The notes beneath the pieces are model-generated. The model was not told the DNA's origin and did no database searches. It saw only the letters and a list, made by a program, of their open reading frames with translations. A program made the translations under genes and the position numbers. Below, in pieces: positions 5,601-13,224 of a stretch of 13,224 nucleotides of DNA; positions within the stretch are counted from its first letter, which is position 1, and each line of letters begins with the position of its first letter. Origin of the DNA: Bacillota bacterium (lineage in GTDB: Bacteria > Bacillota_H > UBA994 > UBA5500); NCBI GenBank assembly GCA_012727835.1, contig JAAYGE010000218.1, positions 1 through 13,224 of the forward strand, written 5' to 3'.

Positions 5601-7370
5601 CTAGTGGTTGTCCAGAACGCTGATGCCTAACTCGGCCAATTGTTGCGAGGACACCGGTCCGGGAGCCTGGGTCATCAGGTCAGCAGCACTGGTGGTCTTG
5701 GGGAAGGCGATCACATCGCGAATGCTGGAGCGGCCGGCTAACAGCATAGCGAATCGGTCCAAACCGAGGGCGATGCCACCATGGGGTGGCGTGCCGTATT
5801 CAAAGGCTTCCAGTAGGAAGCCAAACTGCCGTTTTGCCTCCTCCCTACCTAAACCGATGACCTGCAGCATCTGCTCTTGCAATTCCCGACGGTGAATGCG
5901 AATGCTACCGCCCCCCAGCTCGACTCCATTGAGCACCAGGTCATAGGCTTTAGCTCGTACACGTTCCGGCTGGCTGCTGAGCAATGGCAAGTCCGCATCT
6001 TGTGGCGCGGTGAAAGGATGGTGTCGGGCTACAAAGCGTCCCTCTTCCTCGTCCCACTCCAGCAGCGGAAAGTCGGTGACCCAGAGGAAGCTGTAGGTAT
6101 TAGCCGGAATTAGATCTAGTAACTCACCTAAATGCAAGCGCAGGGCTCCTAAAGAAGCGGCAACCACCGCCGGCTCGTCCGCCACAAAAAGCAGCAGGTC
6201 TTCCGGCTCAGCGGCCAACTGATCTTTAAGCTTAGCCAGTGTTTCTTCAGCAAAGAACTTGCTTATGGGCGAACGCACGCCGTCGGCCTCAACGGCAATC
6301 CAGGCTAAGCCCTTTGCTCCGTAACGCTTAACATATTCGGTGAGTTTGTCAATGTCCTTGCGGGAAAAGCGTGGGGCCGCTCCCTTGGCATTGATAGCTT
6401 TCACACAGGCGGCCGACTGGAAAACCTTAAAGTCACTTTCTTTGGCTACCGCTGTTACATCCACCAGTTCCAGGCCAAAACGAATATCCGGTTTATCGGT
6501 ACCATAGCGGGCCATAGCCTCGTCATAGGACAGACGAGGGAAGTGAATGCTGTCTGCATCCAGGCCTAATACCTGGCTGCAAACGTGGCGTACCATGCCC
6601 TCAGCCATCTGTTGTACATCGGCCTCATCTACAAAGGACATTTCCACGTCTATCTGCGTGAACTCGGGCTGGCGATCGGCCCGCAGATCCTCATCCCGGA
6701 AACAACGGGCTAGTTGATAGTACCGATCAAAGCCGCTGACCATAAGTAGCTGTTTAAACAATTGGGGCGACTGGGGCAGGGCATAAAAACTGCCCGGATT
6801 AACCCGGGAAGGAACCAAGTAATCTCGAGCTCCCTCGGGGGTGCTCTTAGTGAGGATGGGTGTCTCTATCTCTAAAAAGCCATTAGCATTTAAGTAACTA
6901 CGTACCGCCGCCGCAATTTTATGCCGCGTTATTAAAGCCTGCTGAATATCGGGCCGTCGTAAGTCGAGATAGCGATACTTAAGGCGCAAAGTTTCATCCG
7001 CGTCCAGGTCCGGCAGAATATAAAAAGGTGGGGTCTTAGCGGGATTTAATACTTCCAAATCACTGACATTAACCTCCACCTCGCCCGTAGGCAGGGTAGG
7101 ATTGGCCTCGGGACGAGGGGCAACCTTCCCCCGACAGGCCAACACATACTCTCCCCGCACTTCTTCAGCAGCAGCAAAAGCTGTCGGCGCCTGCTGCGGA
7201 TCCAGGGTCAATTGTACAATTCCGCTTCTATCCCTCAGATCAATAAAAATTAGTCCGCCTAAATCACGCCTCTTTTGCACCCAACCCAGCAAAACGACCT
7301 CCTCGCCCATGTGGGCTAACCTTAACTCGCCGCAGTAGTGGGTGCGTTGCCAAGCAAATCCTTTACTCAA
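5601..7370 (-). CDS. aspS: Aspartyl-tRNA synthetase (bacterial type)
   Basis: Charges tRNA-Asp with aspartate; a dimeric class II synthetase of 589 residues, the normal bacterial length. In order it has the OB-fold anticodon-binding domain ([22 protein letters not shown], 29-50) and the motif 1 region with [21 protein letters not shown]. Next come QSPQLFKQ (200-207) and motif 2 [20 protein letters not shown] (222-241). The bacterial GAD insertion (about 280-410) follows, then GGGSIRIH and motif 3 [12 protein letters not shown] (532-543). The frame is open to a GTG at 7394 right after the upstream stop. The TTG at 7370 fits better, since it has GGAGGAG with GGAGG 9 bases upstream and gives the usual N-terminus with [11 protein letters not shown]. 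Residue Leu37 in RRDL is the type seen in tRNA-Asp-discriminating enzymes. Last gene of the right-hand block. Confidence 0.97.
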   Translation of the reverse strand: MSKGFAWQRTHYCGELRLAHMGEEVVLLGWVQKRRDLGGLIFIDLRDRSGIVQLTLDPQQAPTAFAAAEEVRGEYVLACRGKVAPRPEANPTLPTGEVEVNVSDLEVLNPAKTPPFYILPDLDADETLRLKYRYLDLRRPDIQQALITRHKIAAAVRSYLNANGFLEIETPILTKSTPEGARDYLVPSRVNPGSFYALPQSPQLFKQLLMVSGFDRYYQLARCFRDEDLRADRQPEFTQIDVEMSFVDEADVQQMAEGMVRHVCSQVLGLDADSIHFPRLSYDEAMARYGTDKPDIRFGLELVDVTAVAKESDFKVFQSAACVKAINAKGAAPRFSRKDIDKLTEYVKRYGAKGLAWIAVEADGVRSPISKFFAEETLAKLKDQLAAEPEDLLLFVADEPAVVAASLGALRLHLGELLDLIPANTYSFLWVTDFPLLEWDEEEGRFVARHHPFTAPQDADLPLLSSQPERVRAKAYDLVLNGVELGGGSIRIHRRELQEQMLQVIGLGREEAKRQFGFLLEAFEYGTPPHGGIALGLDRFAMLLAGRSSIRDVIAFPKTTSAADLMTQAPGPVSSQQLAELGISVLDNH

Positions 7371-7394
7371 AACAATTCTCCTCCACTCTAACAC

Positions 7395-8018
7395 CTAAAG
7401 TTCGGGTAAATAACGATTATTTGCCACCTCTTCAGCGATGGTTGTTGCCTCCCCATGCCCGGGATAAACAACCGTATCGCCGGGTAGAGTCATCAAGTGC
7501 CGTAAAGAATCCTTCAGTACATCCCAATTACCACCGGGTAGATCATAACGGCCGATGGAACCGGCAAAAAGGGTGTCGCCGGAGAATAACACTCCTTCGC
7601 CAAAAATGACGATACCACCTTCCGTATGCCCCGGGGTATGAATTACTTCAAAGACTAATTTGCCCAACTGAAGTTTTTCGCCCCCGTCCAGCAGCTGATC
7701 CGGCTCGGGTAACGGTTCGGTGATGCCCACATAGCGGCTGATCATGTTGTCATGGTCCGCCAACATGGGGGCATCTAAGCGATGAATGAGGGTCGGCGCC
7801 TTAGTTAATTCCTTCGCCGCCTTGACTCCACTCACATGGTCCGGATGGCCGTGGGTAAGCACGATATACTTGACTTGCCCCTCAAAGCCCTCCAAAATCT
7901 CGGCGATACGCTCCGGGCGCCCCGCCGGATCTATCAGCATAGCCTCTTGGCTATCTTCCTCCCAAACTAAATAACAATTGGTTCCTAATGGCCCCATACG
8001 CTGTTTCTTGATCTGCAT
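7395..8018 (-). CDS. Glyoxalase II-like metallo-beta-lactamase-fold hydrolase
   Basis: A 207-residue stand-alone MBL-fold protein. The two-metal site is complete: THGHPDH (His56, His58, Asp60, His61), His131 in HTPGHTEGG, Asp148 in SGDTLF and His188 in YPGHG. The N-terminal GTNCYLV and the LFAGSIGRYDLPGG segment are typical of the short YcbL/YqgX-type group, which hydrolyses thioesters such as S-lactoyl-glutathione or equivalents. It lacks the long C-terminal helical domain of classical glyoxalase II, and these anaerobes usually make no glutathione, so the true substrate is unknown. Start ATG at 8018 has AGGAGGG 7 bases upstream, overlapping the dtd stop. In Clostridia a gene of this kind commonly sits between dtd and the hisS-aspS pair. 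Confidence 0.88.
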   Translation of the reverse strand: MQIKKQRMGPLGTNCYLVWEEDSQEAMLIDPAGRPERIAEILEGFEGQVKYIVLTHGHPDHVSGVKAAKELTKAPTLIHRLDAPMLADHDNMISRYVGITEPLPEPDQLLDGGEKLQLGKLVFEVIHTPGHTEGGIVIFGEGVLFSGDTLFAGSIGRYDLPGGNWDVLKDSLRHLMTLPGDTVVYPGHGEATTIAEEVANNRYLPEL

Positions 8019-8029
8019 TGTCTACCCTC

Positions 8030-8479
8030 CTAAAATACCCGCTTGCTGTCCAACAAAATTGTTACCGGACCATCATTATGTATCTCCACTTGCATCATGG
8101 CTTGAAAGACCCCGGTGGCCACCGGCACTCCCAATTGCCTCATCTCCTCCACGCAGGCTTCATATAACTCTTCTGCCAACTGGTGGGGAGCAGCCTGGCT
8201 GTAACTAGGCCGCCGGCCCCTCCGGGCATCACCATGCAAGGTGAATTGGGAGACTGCTAAAACAGAGCCTCCCATCTGCTTAATATCCAGATTCATCTTA
8301 CCTTCTTCATCGTCAAAAATTCGCAAGCCCACAATCTTCTGGGCAATATATTTAGCATCTTCTGGGGTATCGTCCTTTCCTACTCCCAGCAAAACAACTA
8401 CACCCGGTCCAATGCGGGCTACCGTTTCCCCATCTATATTTACACTCCCATAAGTTACGCGTTGTACTACGGCTCGCAT
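8030..8479 (-). CDS. dtd: D-aminoacyl-tRNA deacylase
   Basis: Removes D-amino acids (and glycine from tRNA-Ala) mistakenly attached to tRNA, acting as a cytoplasmic dimer. The 149-residue protein is full length for the family. It starts MRAVVQRV, has SQFTL at residues 77-81 and ends with the NDGPVT motif containing the cross-subunit Gly-cis-Pro pair (Gly137-Pro138) that gives chiral selectivity. ATG at 8479 has GGAGG with ideal spacing, and the gene begins 25 bases after the rel stop. It is the usual partner of rel in Firmicutes. No irregularities are seen. Confidence 0.97.
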   Translation of the reverse strand: MRAVVQRVTYGSVNIDGETVARIGPGVVVLLGVGKDDTPEDAKYIAQKIVGLRIFDDEEGKMNLDIKQMGGSVLAVSQFTLHGDARRGRRPSYSQAAPHQLAEELYEACVEEMRQLGVPVATGVFQAMMQVEIHNDGPVTILLDSKRVF

Positions 8480-8504
8480 AGGTCCTCCTCTCCACCACTG
8501 AGGG

Positions 8505-10676
8505 CTACTGCACTCCCGGAGCAGCTACCCTTTGTACAGTAAACACATCCCGGATACGTCCCAGGCGCTCTTGCATGGCATGTAGATGTTGTCGATCCCT
8601 TACCACGATAGTAAAAGTTAATATAGCGGTGCCGTTCTTTTCCACCCGGGCCTGCAAAGCGCTAATAGGAATATTAGCATCAGATAATACTTGTACCACA
8701 TCCCGCAACAGATCGGCCCTATCCAGGGCCGTCAGCTCAATGCGAACTGGGTAAGTAGATTTATCCTGTTCGTCCCAATAGACTTCAATCAGGCGCTCCG
8801 GCTCCCTCTGTAATGCTTTTGCATTAGGACAGCTGGCAGTATGGATCGAAACCCCTCGTCCCCGGGTAATATAGCCGATAATCTTATCCCCCGGGACCGG
8901 ATTGCAACAACGGGAAAAGCGAATAAGCGCATCGGACACTCCCCTTACCCTTACTCCGCTGTCGCTATGGCCCTTCGGTTCCGGCTCTACAGCGGCAATA
9001 TCGATGGGCTCTGTTTCTCCTTGTTCCTCCCGGTAATCGGCTAACAGTTTCTGCATTAGAGGTAGCAGCGAAGTACCTCCATAACCAAGGGAGGCGTAAA
9101 GGTCATCTATCTCCTGGAAATTTTGCTTGCGTACCATCCGCAGCAACCGTTCTTCACTAAGCAAAACATGGGGTTCGATGCCCAGACGAATGGCCTCTTT
9201 TTCCAGCATCTCCTTCCCCTTGCTAATATTCTGTTCCCGCTGCTCCTTCTTAAACCAGGAACGAATTTTGCTCTTGGCACCCGAGGTACGCACCATCTTC
9301 AGCCAATCTTTGCTGGGGCCTTTAATCTTATTGGATGTAAGAATCTCTACAATATCGCCATTTTGCAATTGATAATTGAGAGGTACTATTCGCCCATTAA
9401 CCTTGGCCCCGACGCAACGATGTCCCACATTGGTATGAATGCGATAGGCGAAATCAATAGGAATAGAGCCGGCTGGCAAGTTAATAACATCGCCCTTGGG
9501 CGTAAAATCAAAGACTTCGTCAGGATACAGCTCGATCTTGACTCCGTCGACGAATTCCTGGGCATCCCGCAGTTCTTGCTGCCACTCTAAAATGCTACGC
9601 AGCCAGGTAAAACGTTCGGCCAGCTTTTGGTCTACCCTACCGCCTTCCTTATACTGCCAATGGGCCGCAATACCTGTCTCCGCCACCCGGTGCATCTCCC
9701 AAGTACGGATCTGTATTTCTAGGCGCTCCCCCCGGTCGCTAATTACCGTGGTGTGTAATGACTGGTACATGTTAGGTTTGGGAACGGCAATATAGTCTTT
9801 AAAGCGGCCTGGTATGGGGCGCCAAAAGCTGTGAATAAGCCCCAGAACCTCGTAGCATTCTTTTATAGAATTAACGATCACTCGGATAGCCGTCAGATCA
9901 TAGATTTCTTCAAAGGTGCGCCCAGCCTGCATCTTGCGGTAAATGCTATAAAAATGTTTTGGCCGACCGGAGATGTCGGCCTCGATGCCAACCTCTTGCA
10001 GGCGTTCTCGCAAATCTATAATGGCATGATTAATGACTTCCTCCCGCTCTTCCCGCTTCCTAGCGACCAATTCCGCAATCTCGCGATACTTTTCCGGTTC
10101 TAGATAGCGGAAAGCGGCATCTTCCAATTCCCATTGGATGCGGCTTATTCCTAAACGGCCCGCCAGAGGTGCAAAAATATCCCTCGTCTCAAGAGAGGTT
10201 TCCCTTTGTTTGTTCGGTGGCAGATAGTTTAAGGTGCGCATATTATGCAGCCTATCGGCCAACTTAATTAAAATCACACGCAAGTCCTCAGCCATGGCTA
10301 GGAACATTTTGCGCAGATTCTCGGCTTGCCGTTCTTGCTTATTTAAATCTTCTAGGCGGCTGAGTTTAGTCACCCCATCGACCAGCTTGGCCACAGTCGT
10401 GCCGAACTTTTCTTCTATTTCCTCCAAAGTCACGTCCGTGTCTTCAACCACATCATGCAGCAAAGCAGCGATAATTGAATCCGTATCTAATTCGATCTCC
10501 GCCAAAATTTGAGCCACACCCAGGGGATGGACAATGTAATCTTCCCCAGATGCGCGCAGCTGCCCGGCATGGGCGCGGGCAGCATAAAGATAGGCCTGCT
10601 CGATTCCTAAGAAGTCAGCATGCTTATTATAGCTTTGCACTTTTTCTAACAATGGAAGTAACTCTGGTGGAAACAT
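8505..10676 (-). CDS. relA: Bifunctional (p)ppGpp synthetase/hydrolase Rel
   Basis: Makes and degrades the stringent-response alarmone (p)ppGpp, bound to ribosomes during amino-acid starvation. The 723-residue protein has every domain of a long Rel. The N-terminal hydrolase domain is intact, with His50, HDVVEDT (His74, Asp75) and Asp141 in LADRLHNM. The synthetase domain contains GRPKHFYSIYRKMQ (238-250), YDLTAIRVIV (259-268) and the basic RFKD (291-294), which marks bifunctional Rel rather than the EXDD type of E. coli RelA. A TGS domain follows (about 387-447), then a helical region, a zinc-finger-like segment with RCCNPVPGD and HTASCPN, and a C-terminal ACT domain (about 645-718). ATG at 10676 has AGAGG 8 bases upstream. 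Named rel or relA; the hydrolase residues show it is not synthetase-only. Confidence 0.97.
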   Translation of the reverse strand: MFPPELLPLLEKVQSYNKHADFLGIEQAYLYAARAHAGQLRASGEDYIVHPLGVAQILAEIELDTDSIIAALLHDVVEDTDVTLEEIEEKFGTTVAKLVDGVTKLSRLEDLNKQERQAENLRKMFLAMAEDLRVILIKLADRLHNMRTLNYLPPNKQRETSLETRDIFAPLAGRLGISRIQWELEDAAFRYLEPEKYREIAELVARKREEREEVINHAIIDLRERLQEVGIEADISGRPKHFYSIYRKMQAGRTFEEIYDLTAIRVIVNSIKECYEVLGLIHSFWRPIPGRFKDYIAVPKPNMYQSLHTTVISDRGERLEIQIRTWEMHRVAETGIAAHWQYKEGGRVDQKLAERFTWLRSILEWQQELRDAQEFVDGVKIELYPDEVFDFTPKGDVINLPAGSIPIDFAYRIHTNVGHRCVGAKVNGRIVPLNYQLQNGDIVEILTSNKIKGPSKDWLKMVRTSGAKSKIRSWFKKEQREQNISKGKEMLEKEAIRLGIEPHVLLSEERLLRMVRKQNFQEIDDLYASLGYGGTSLLPLMQKLLADYREEQGETEPIDIAAVEPEPKGHSDSGVRVRGVSDALIRFSRCCNPVPGDKIIGYITRGRGVSIHTASCPNAKALQREPERLIEVYWDEQDKSTYPVRIELTALDRADLLRDVVQVLSDANIPISALQARVEKNGTAILTFTIVVRDRQHLHAMQERLGRIRDVFTVQRVAAPGVQ

Positions 10677-10709
10677 AATCTCATCCTCTTGTTGTCCGCG
10701 CGATCCTCC

Positions 10710-11222
10710 TTAATACTGCAGTAGAGAGATCACCGGATACTTATCCAAAAGCTGGCGCCCATTTAAATCCAGCAGTTCAATCAAGAAAGCAGTAGCTACA
10801 ACTTCTCCACCTTGCTCTTCTACCAACTTAATAGTAGAAAGAATCGTGCCGCCGGTAGCCAGCAAATCGTCCAGCACCAAGACCTTCTGACCGGGAAGGA
10901 TGGCATCGGCATGCATTTCTAATGCATCGGTACCGTATTCCAACTCGTAGGTAATGCGACGGGTTTCACCCGGCAGTTTTCCTGGTTTGCGGGCCGGCAC
11001 AAAACCCTTACCCAGACGATAAGCTAGAGGCGCTCCCAAAATAAAGCCGCGGGCCTCTGGAGCCACGATTGCATCAAATTCATAGGGTTTCAGCTTTTCT
11101 ATTAGGTCATCTACCGCCTGCCTAAAGGCGGCCGCGTCTTGCAAGAGGGGAGTTATGTCACGGAAAATAATGCCTTCATGCGGAAAATCGGGAATGTCAC
11201 GGATCTTATCATACAAGTTCAT
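10710..11222 (-). CDS. apt: Adenine phosphoribosyltransferase
   Basis: Salvages adenine to AMP using PRPP. The 170-residue cytoplasmic enzyme begins with the family pattern IRDIPDFPHEGIIFRDITPLL, has APEARGF (54-60) and the flexible-loop region ARKPGKLPGET. The PRPP-binding motif VLVLDDLLATGGT (114-126) is complete. Start ATG at 11222 has AAGGAGG 7 bases upstream. It lies between recJ and rel, the usual Firmicutes order, where AMP supply and (p)ppGpp metabolism are neighbours. The 33-base gap to rel holds two possible ribosome binding sites (see findings). Confidence 0.97.
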   Translation of the reverse strand: MNLYDKIRDIPDFPHEGIIFRDITPLLQDAAAFRQAVDDLIEKLKPYEFDAIVAPEARGFILGAPLAYRLGKGFVPARKPGKLPGETRRITYELEYGTDALEMHADAILPGQKVLVLDDLLATGGTILSTIKLVEEQGGEVVATAFLIELLDLNGRQLLDKYPVISLLQY

Positions 11223-11237
11223 TTGACGGCCTCCTTC

Positions 11238-11254
11238 TCCAGCTTCTAGCTGGA
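11238..11254 (-). other. Perfect hairpin in the recJ-apt gap, just upstream of the apt ribosome binding site
   Basis: TCCAGCT and AGCTGGA form a 7-bp stem with a 3-base loop. On the minus strand it is preceded, not followed, by a run of seven T, so it is not a terminator for recJ. It ends one base before the G/A-rich ribosome binding site of apt and could affect mRNA processing or translation (inference). Confidence 0.4.
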
Positions 11255-11270
11255 CAAAAAAAGTTTATCC

Positions 11271-13224
11271 TTAAGCGGGGCTAGAAATCAAGCTACGTAG
11301 GCTACGGGCAATTATGCTGCCTGCATCGGGCCCCCGCAGCCAGTCCTTTGCCTCGGCAAAAGCTGCCAGTTGGACCTGAGCCTGCACAAAGGTTTGTGAA
11401 TTGGTAAGTTGTTGCCTTTCCGAAGGCTCAGGCAACAAGCTTACTCTCACCCCCTCACTAGTGCAGGCGTACTCAGCCAGCATGAGTTCATTCAGTACCT
11501 GCAGATGAAAATTGATCTGATCAGGTAAGCCTAGAAATCCGCCGGCTTGCATCACGCGACCAATTTCTTGCCAGCGCCACTCGCACCCTTCCAGCCTCCG
11601 CAGCCCCCGATAGAGGGTGGCCAGGGCGGAGCGATTGGGCCCATTCTTCACCAAAAAATTATGAATGCGGTCAACGTCATTCACATTATACAATAAATGA
11701 ATTCTATGGTGGTAGAGGCTCTCCTTAAAATCGGCTACCAAGCGCATCAAGCTCGGTAAACCATGGGGAACATCGAGCCACACCAAATCACACCCGGGGG
11801 GTAATGATGCAGGAGCCACCGGTTGCCAGCACCCCTCCATTTTTCTTAAATATAAGGGCTGCGCCCGCCATAGGGGGATGTCTTGCACATGGGCCTGCAG
11901 CTTAGGCCAAAGCGGCAAACTAAAAGCAGGCCAAAACAAGACCAATACCGTCTGTTCCTGCTCCCACAACCCTTGTAAATAGACCTGCCGCTGGGGCAGA
12001 AAGCGAGCATCATAGACGGGTATTGTTTCGTCGGCAGCCGGCGGGCGCCAGCCCTTCAGGTGCAGTACCAGCCGTTCGTGTCCATTCCAAAAATCTGCCC
12101 GCGGCGCGTAGGCCACGTCTAGCCATTGGGTCTGATTAATCTCGGCCACCTCTTGACCGCGACGCCAAGCCAGCACTTCCCAAGGTAAGCCACCGCCATT
12201 AAGTTCCAGCTTTAAATGTATACCCTCCTTGCCCAGCGGACAAACCTTTTCCACATGCCAGCGTTTGCTGCAAAAAACCGGCTCCGGGTTACCCGCGCCG
12301 TAGGGACCCAGTTTTTCTAAGGAATGGACTAAATCAAGGGTAATTTCTGATGGATCCAGCTCTCCATCCAGATATATATGGGGTCGCAACTGGTCGGCAG
12401 TAAAGTTGGCTTGCACGTGGGCATTGAGAGCGGCTCGCAGGGCCGGAATGTGAGCGGTGGACAAGCTGAGGCCCGCGGCCGCCCGGTGTCCACCATAGGT
12501 TAGTAACAAATCCCCGTGCTCAGCTAAACTAGCCACCAAATTATACCCGGGAATGCTGCGTCCCGATCCGCGTGCTTCATCGCCTTCAATAGTCAACAGA
12601 ATAACCGGCCGGTAATAGCGTTCAGCTAGCCGAGAAGCCACAATACCAATAACCCCCGGATGCCAGTCGGCTTTAGCCAAAACAAAACACCAACGTTCTT
12701 CCGATGGCAACTGAGCGATCATGGCGTCGGCTTCTGCATAAATCTGCTGTTCTATTTCCTGTCGCTGGGCATTAAATACGCCCAATTTCTCGGCTAAGGA
12801 TAGGGCCAAGTGATAATCGACAGTCAAAAGCAATTGTAAAGCCACTTCCGCCTCATTGAGCCTGCCGGCCGCATTTAGGCGGGGAGCGATGTTAAACGCC
12901 ACTTGCCCCGAACTCAGCTTGAGCGGTTCTATGCCAGCAACTTCTAATAAAGCTTTAATGCCCGGTCGTTCGCCGGCTCGCATAGCCTCCAATCCAAAGC
13001 TAACGATAACCCGATTTTCATCCCGCAATGGGACCACATCGGCAATAGTGCCTAAAGCAGCCAGATCCAAATATCTAGCGGCGGTTGCCACCCCCCCTAG
13101 GGCTTGGACCAGTTTGAGAGCCACCCCTACTCCGGCCAAATCGGCAAAGGGATAATCGCCCGCCAATTTAGGGTTGAGCGTGGCCACCGCCTTGGGTAAG
13201 CGGGCAATTTCGGGCGTATGGTGG
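11271..13224 (-). CDS. recJ: Single-stranded-DNA-specific 5'-3' exonuclease RecJ, 5' end cut by right window edge
   Basis: RecJ degrades single-stranded DNA 5' to 3' in recombinational and mismatch repair. About 650 residues are in the window; the reading frame is open to the right edge, so the GTG at 13187 is internal and not the start. The first complete codons read HHTPE, the end of the DHH motif, followed by LPKAVATLNPKLAGDYPFADLAGVGVALK, a RecJ hallmark. The DHHA1 part has the GGHRAAAGLSL motif (near 12,490). PYGAGNPEPVF begins the OB-fold nucleic-acid-binding domain, which continues to about 12,050. A Firmicutes-type extra C-terminal domain of about 250 residues follows, with PNRSALATLYRGL and a helical end. 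Roughly 150 or more N-terminal residues, including the first metal-binding motifs, lie outside. First gene seen of the recJ-apt-rel-dtd-aspS block. Confidence 0.96.
   Translation of the reverse strand, partial: HHTPEIARLPKAVATLNPKLAGDYPFADLAGVGVALKLVQALGGVATAARYLDLAALGTIADVVPLRDENRVIVSFGLEAMRAGERPGIKALLEVAGIEPLKLSSGQVAFNIAPRLNAAGRLNEAEVALQLLLTVDYHLALSLAEKLGVFNAQRQEIEQQIYAEADAMIAQLPSEERWCFVLAKADWHPGVIGIVASRLAERYYRPVILLTIEGDEARGSGRSIPGYNLVASLAEHGDLLLTYGGHRAAAGLSLSTAHIPALRAALNAHVQANFTADQLRPHIYLDGELDPSEITLDLVHSLEKLGPYGAGNPEPVFCSKRWHVEKVCPLGKEGIHLKLELNGGGLPWEVLAWRRGQEVAEINQTQWLDVAYAPRADFWNGHERLVLHLKGWRPPAADETIPVYDARFLPQRQVYLQGLWEQEQTVLVLFWPAFSLPLWPKLQAHVQDIPLWRAQPLYLRKMEGCWQPVAPASLPPGCDLVWLDVPHGLPSLMRLVADFKESLYHHRIHLLYNVNDVDRIHNFLVKNGPNRSALATLYRGLRRLEGCEWRWQEIGRVMQAGGFLGLPDQINFHLQVLNELMLAEYACTSEGVRVSLLPEPSERQQLTNSQTFVQAQVQLAAFAEAKDWLRGPDAGSIIARSLRSLISSPA

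Noticed and set aside
9123..9590. Plus-strand open frame of 155 codons opposite rel
   Set aside because: Antisense to the TGS and helical region of rel, with no ribosome binding site or recognisable domain.

Overview
The window looks like an ordinary chromosomal housekeeping region from a Gram-positive anaerobe of the Firmicutes, most likely a Clostridia-type lineage. Four things suggest this: the conserved order recJ-apt-rel-dtd-MBL hydrolase-aspS, strong AGGAGG-type ribosome binding sites, short intergenic gaps with stop/start overlaps, and rho-independent terminators. Base composition appears even throughout. I see no insertion sequence, prophage gene, CRISPR array, tRNA or rRNA. Every gene I can support is on the minus strand, so the biological reading order runs from the right edge (13,224) to the left edge (1).

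Right half (13,224 to 5,601): a six-gene block. It holds recJ (5' end cut by the window edge), apt, a bifunctional rel, dtd, a glyoxalase II-like metallo-beta-lactamase hydrolase and aspS. It combines single-strand DNA repair, purine salvage, the stringent response, removal of mischarged D-aminoacyl-tRNA and aspartyl-tRNA synthesis. hisS, which often sits just before aspS in related genomes, is absent here.

Centre (5,600 to 5,245): about 330 bases with no convincing protein gene. On the minus strand it has candidate promoters, a foldable segment of about 200 nt and a strong terminator. Its position between aspS and the rarA side matches that of 6S RNA in Bacillus subtilis, so I call it a candidate 6S-like non-coding RNA. 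The fold supports this only in part.

Left half (5,223 to 275): a second compact operon with its own promoter just after the RNA terminator. It encodes an RseC-family membrane protein with a CxxCxxC motif, thioredoxin, a threonine aldolase, the AAA+ ATPase RarA, a YigZ/IMPACT-family protein and the tRNA 2-thiouridylase MnmA, and it ends at a clear terminator (275-311). Beyond that, a PRC-barrel protein begins at 192 and runs off the left edge.

I found no new multi-gene system. The items most worth a second look are the RNA locus after aspS, the sequence upstream of the PRC-barrel gene that could re-pair with the mnmA terminator arm, and the redox pair (RseC-like plus thioredoxin) with overlapping reading frames lying between the RNA locus and rarA. 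Several starts were moved from the longest open frame to internal codons (including GTG and TTG) on the basis of ribosome binding site spacing and family N-termini.
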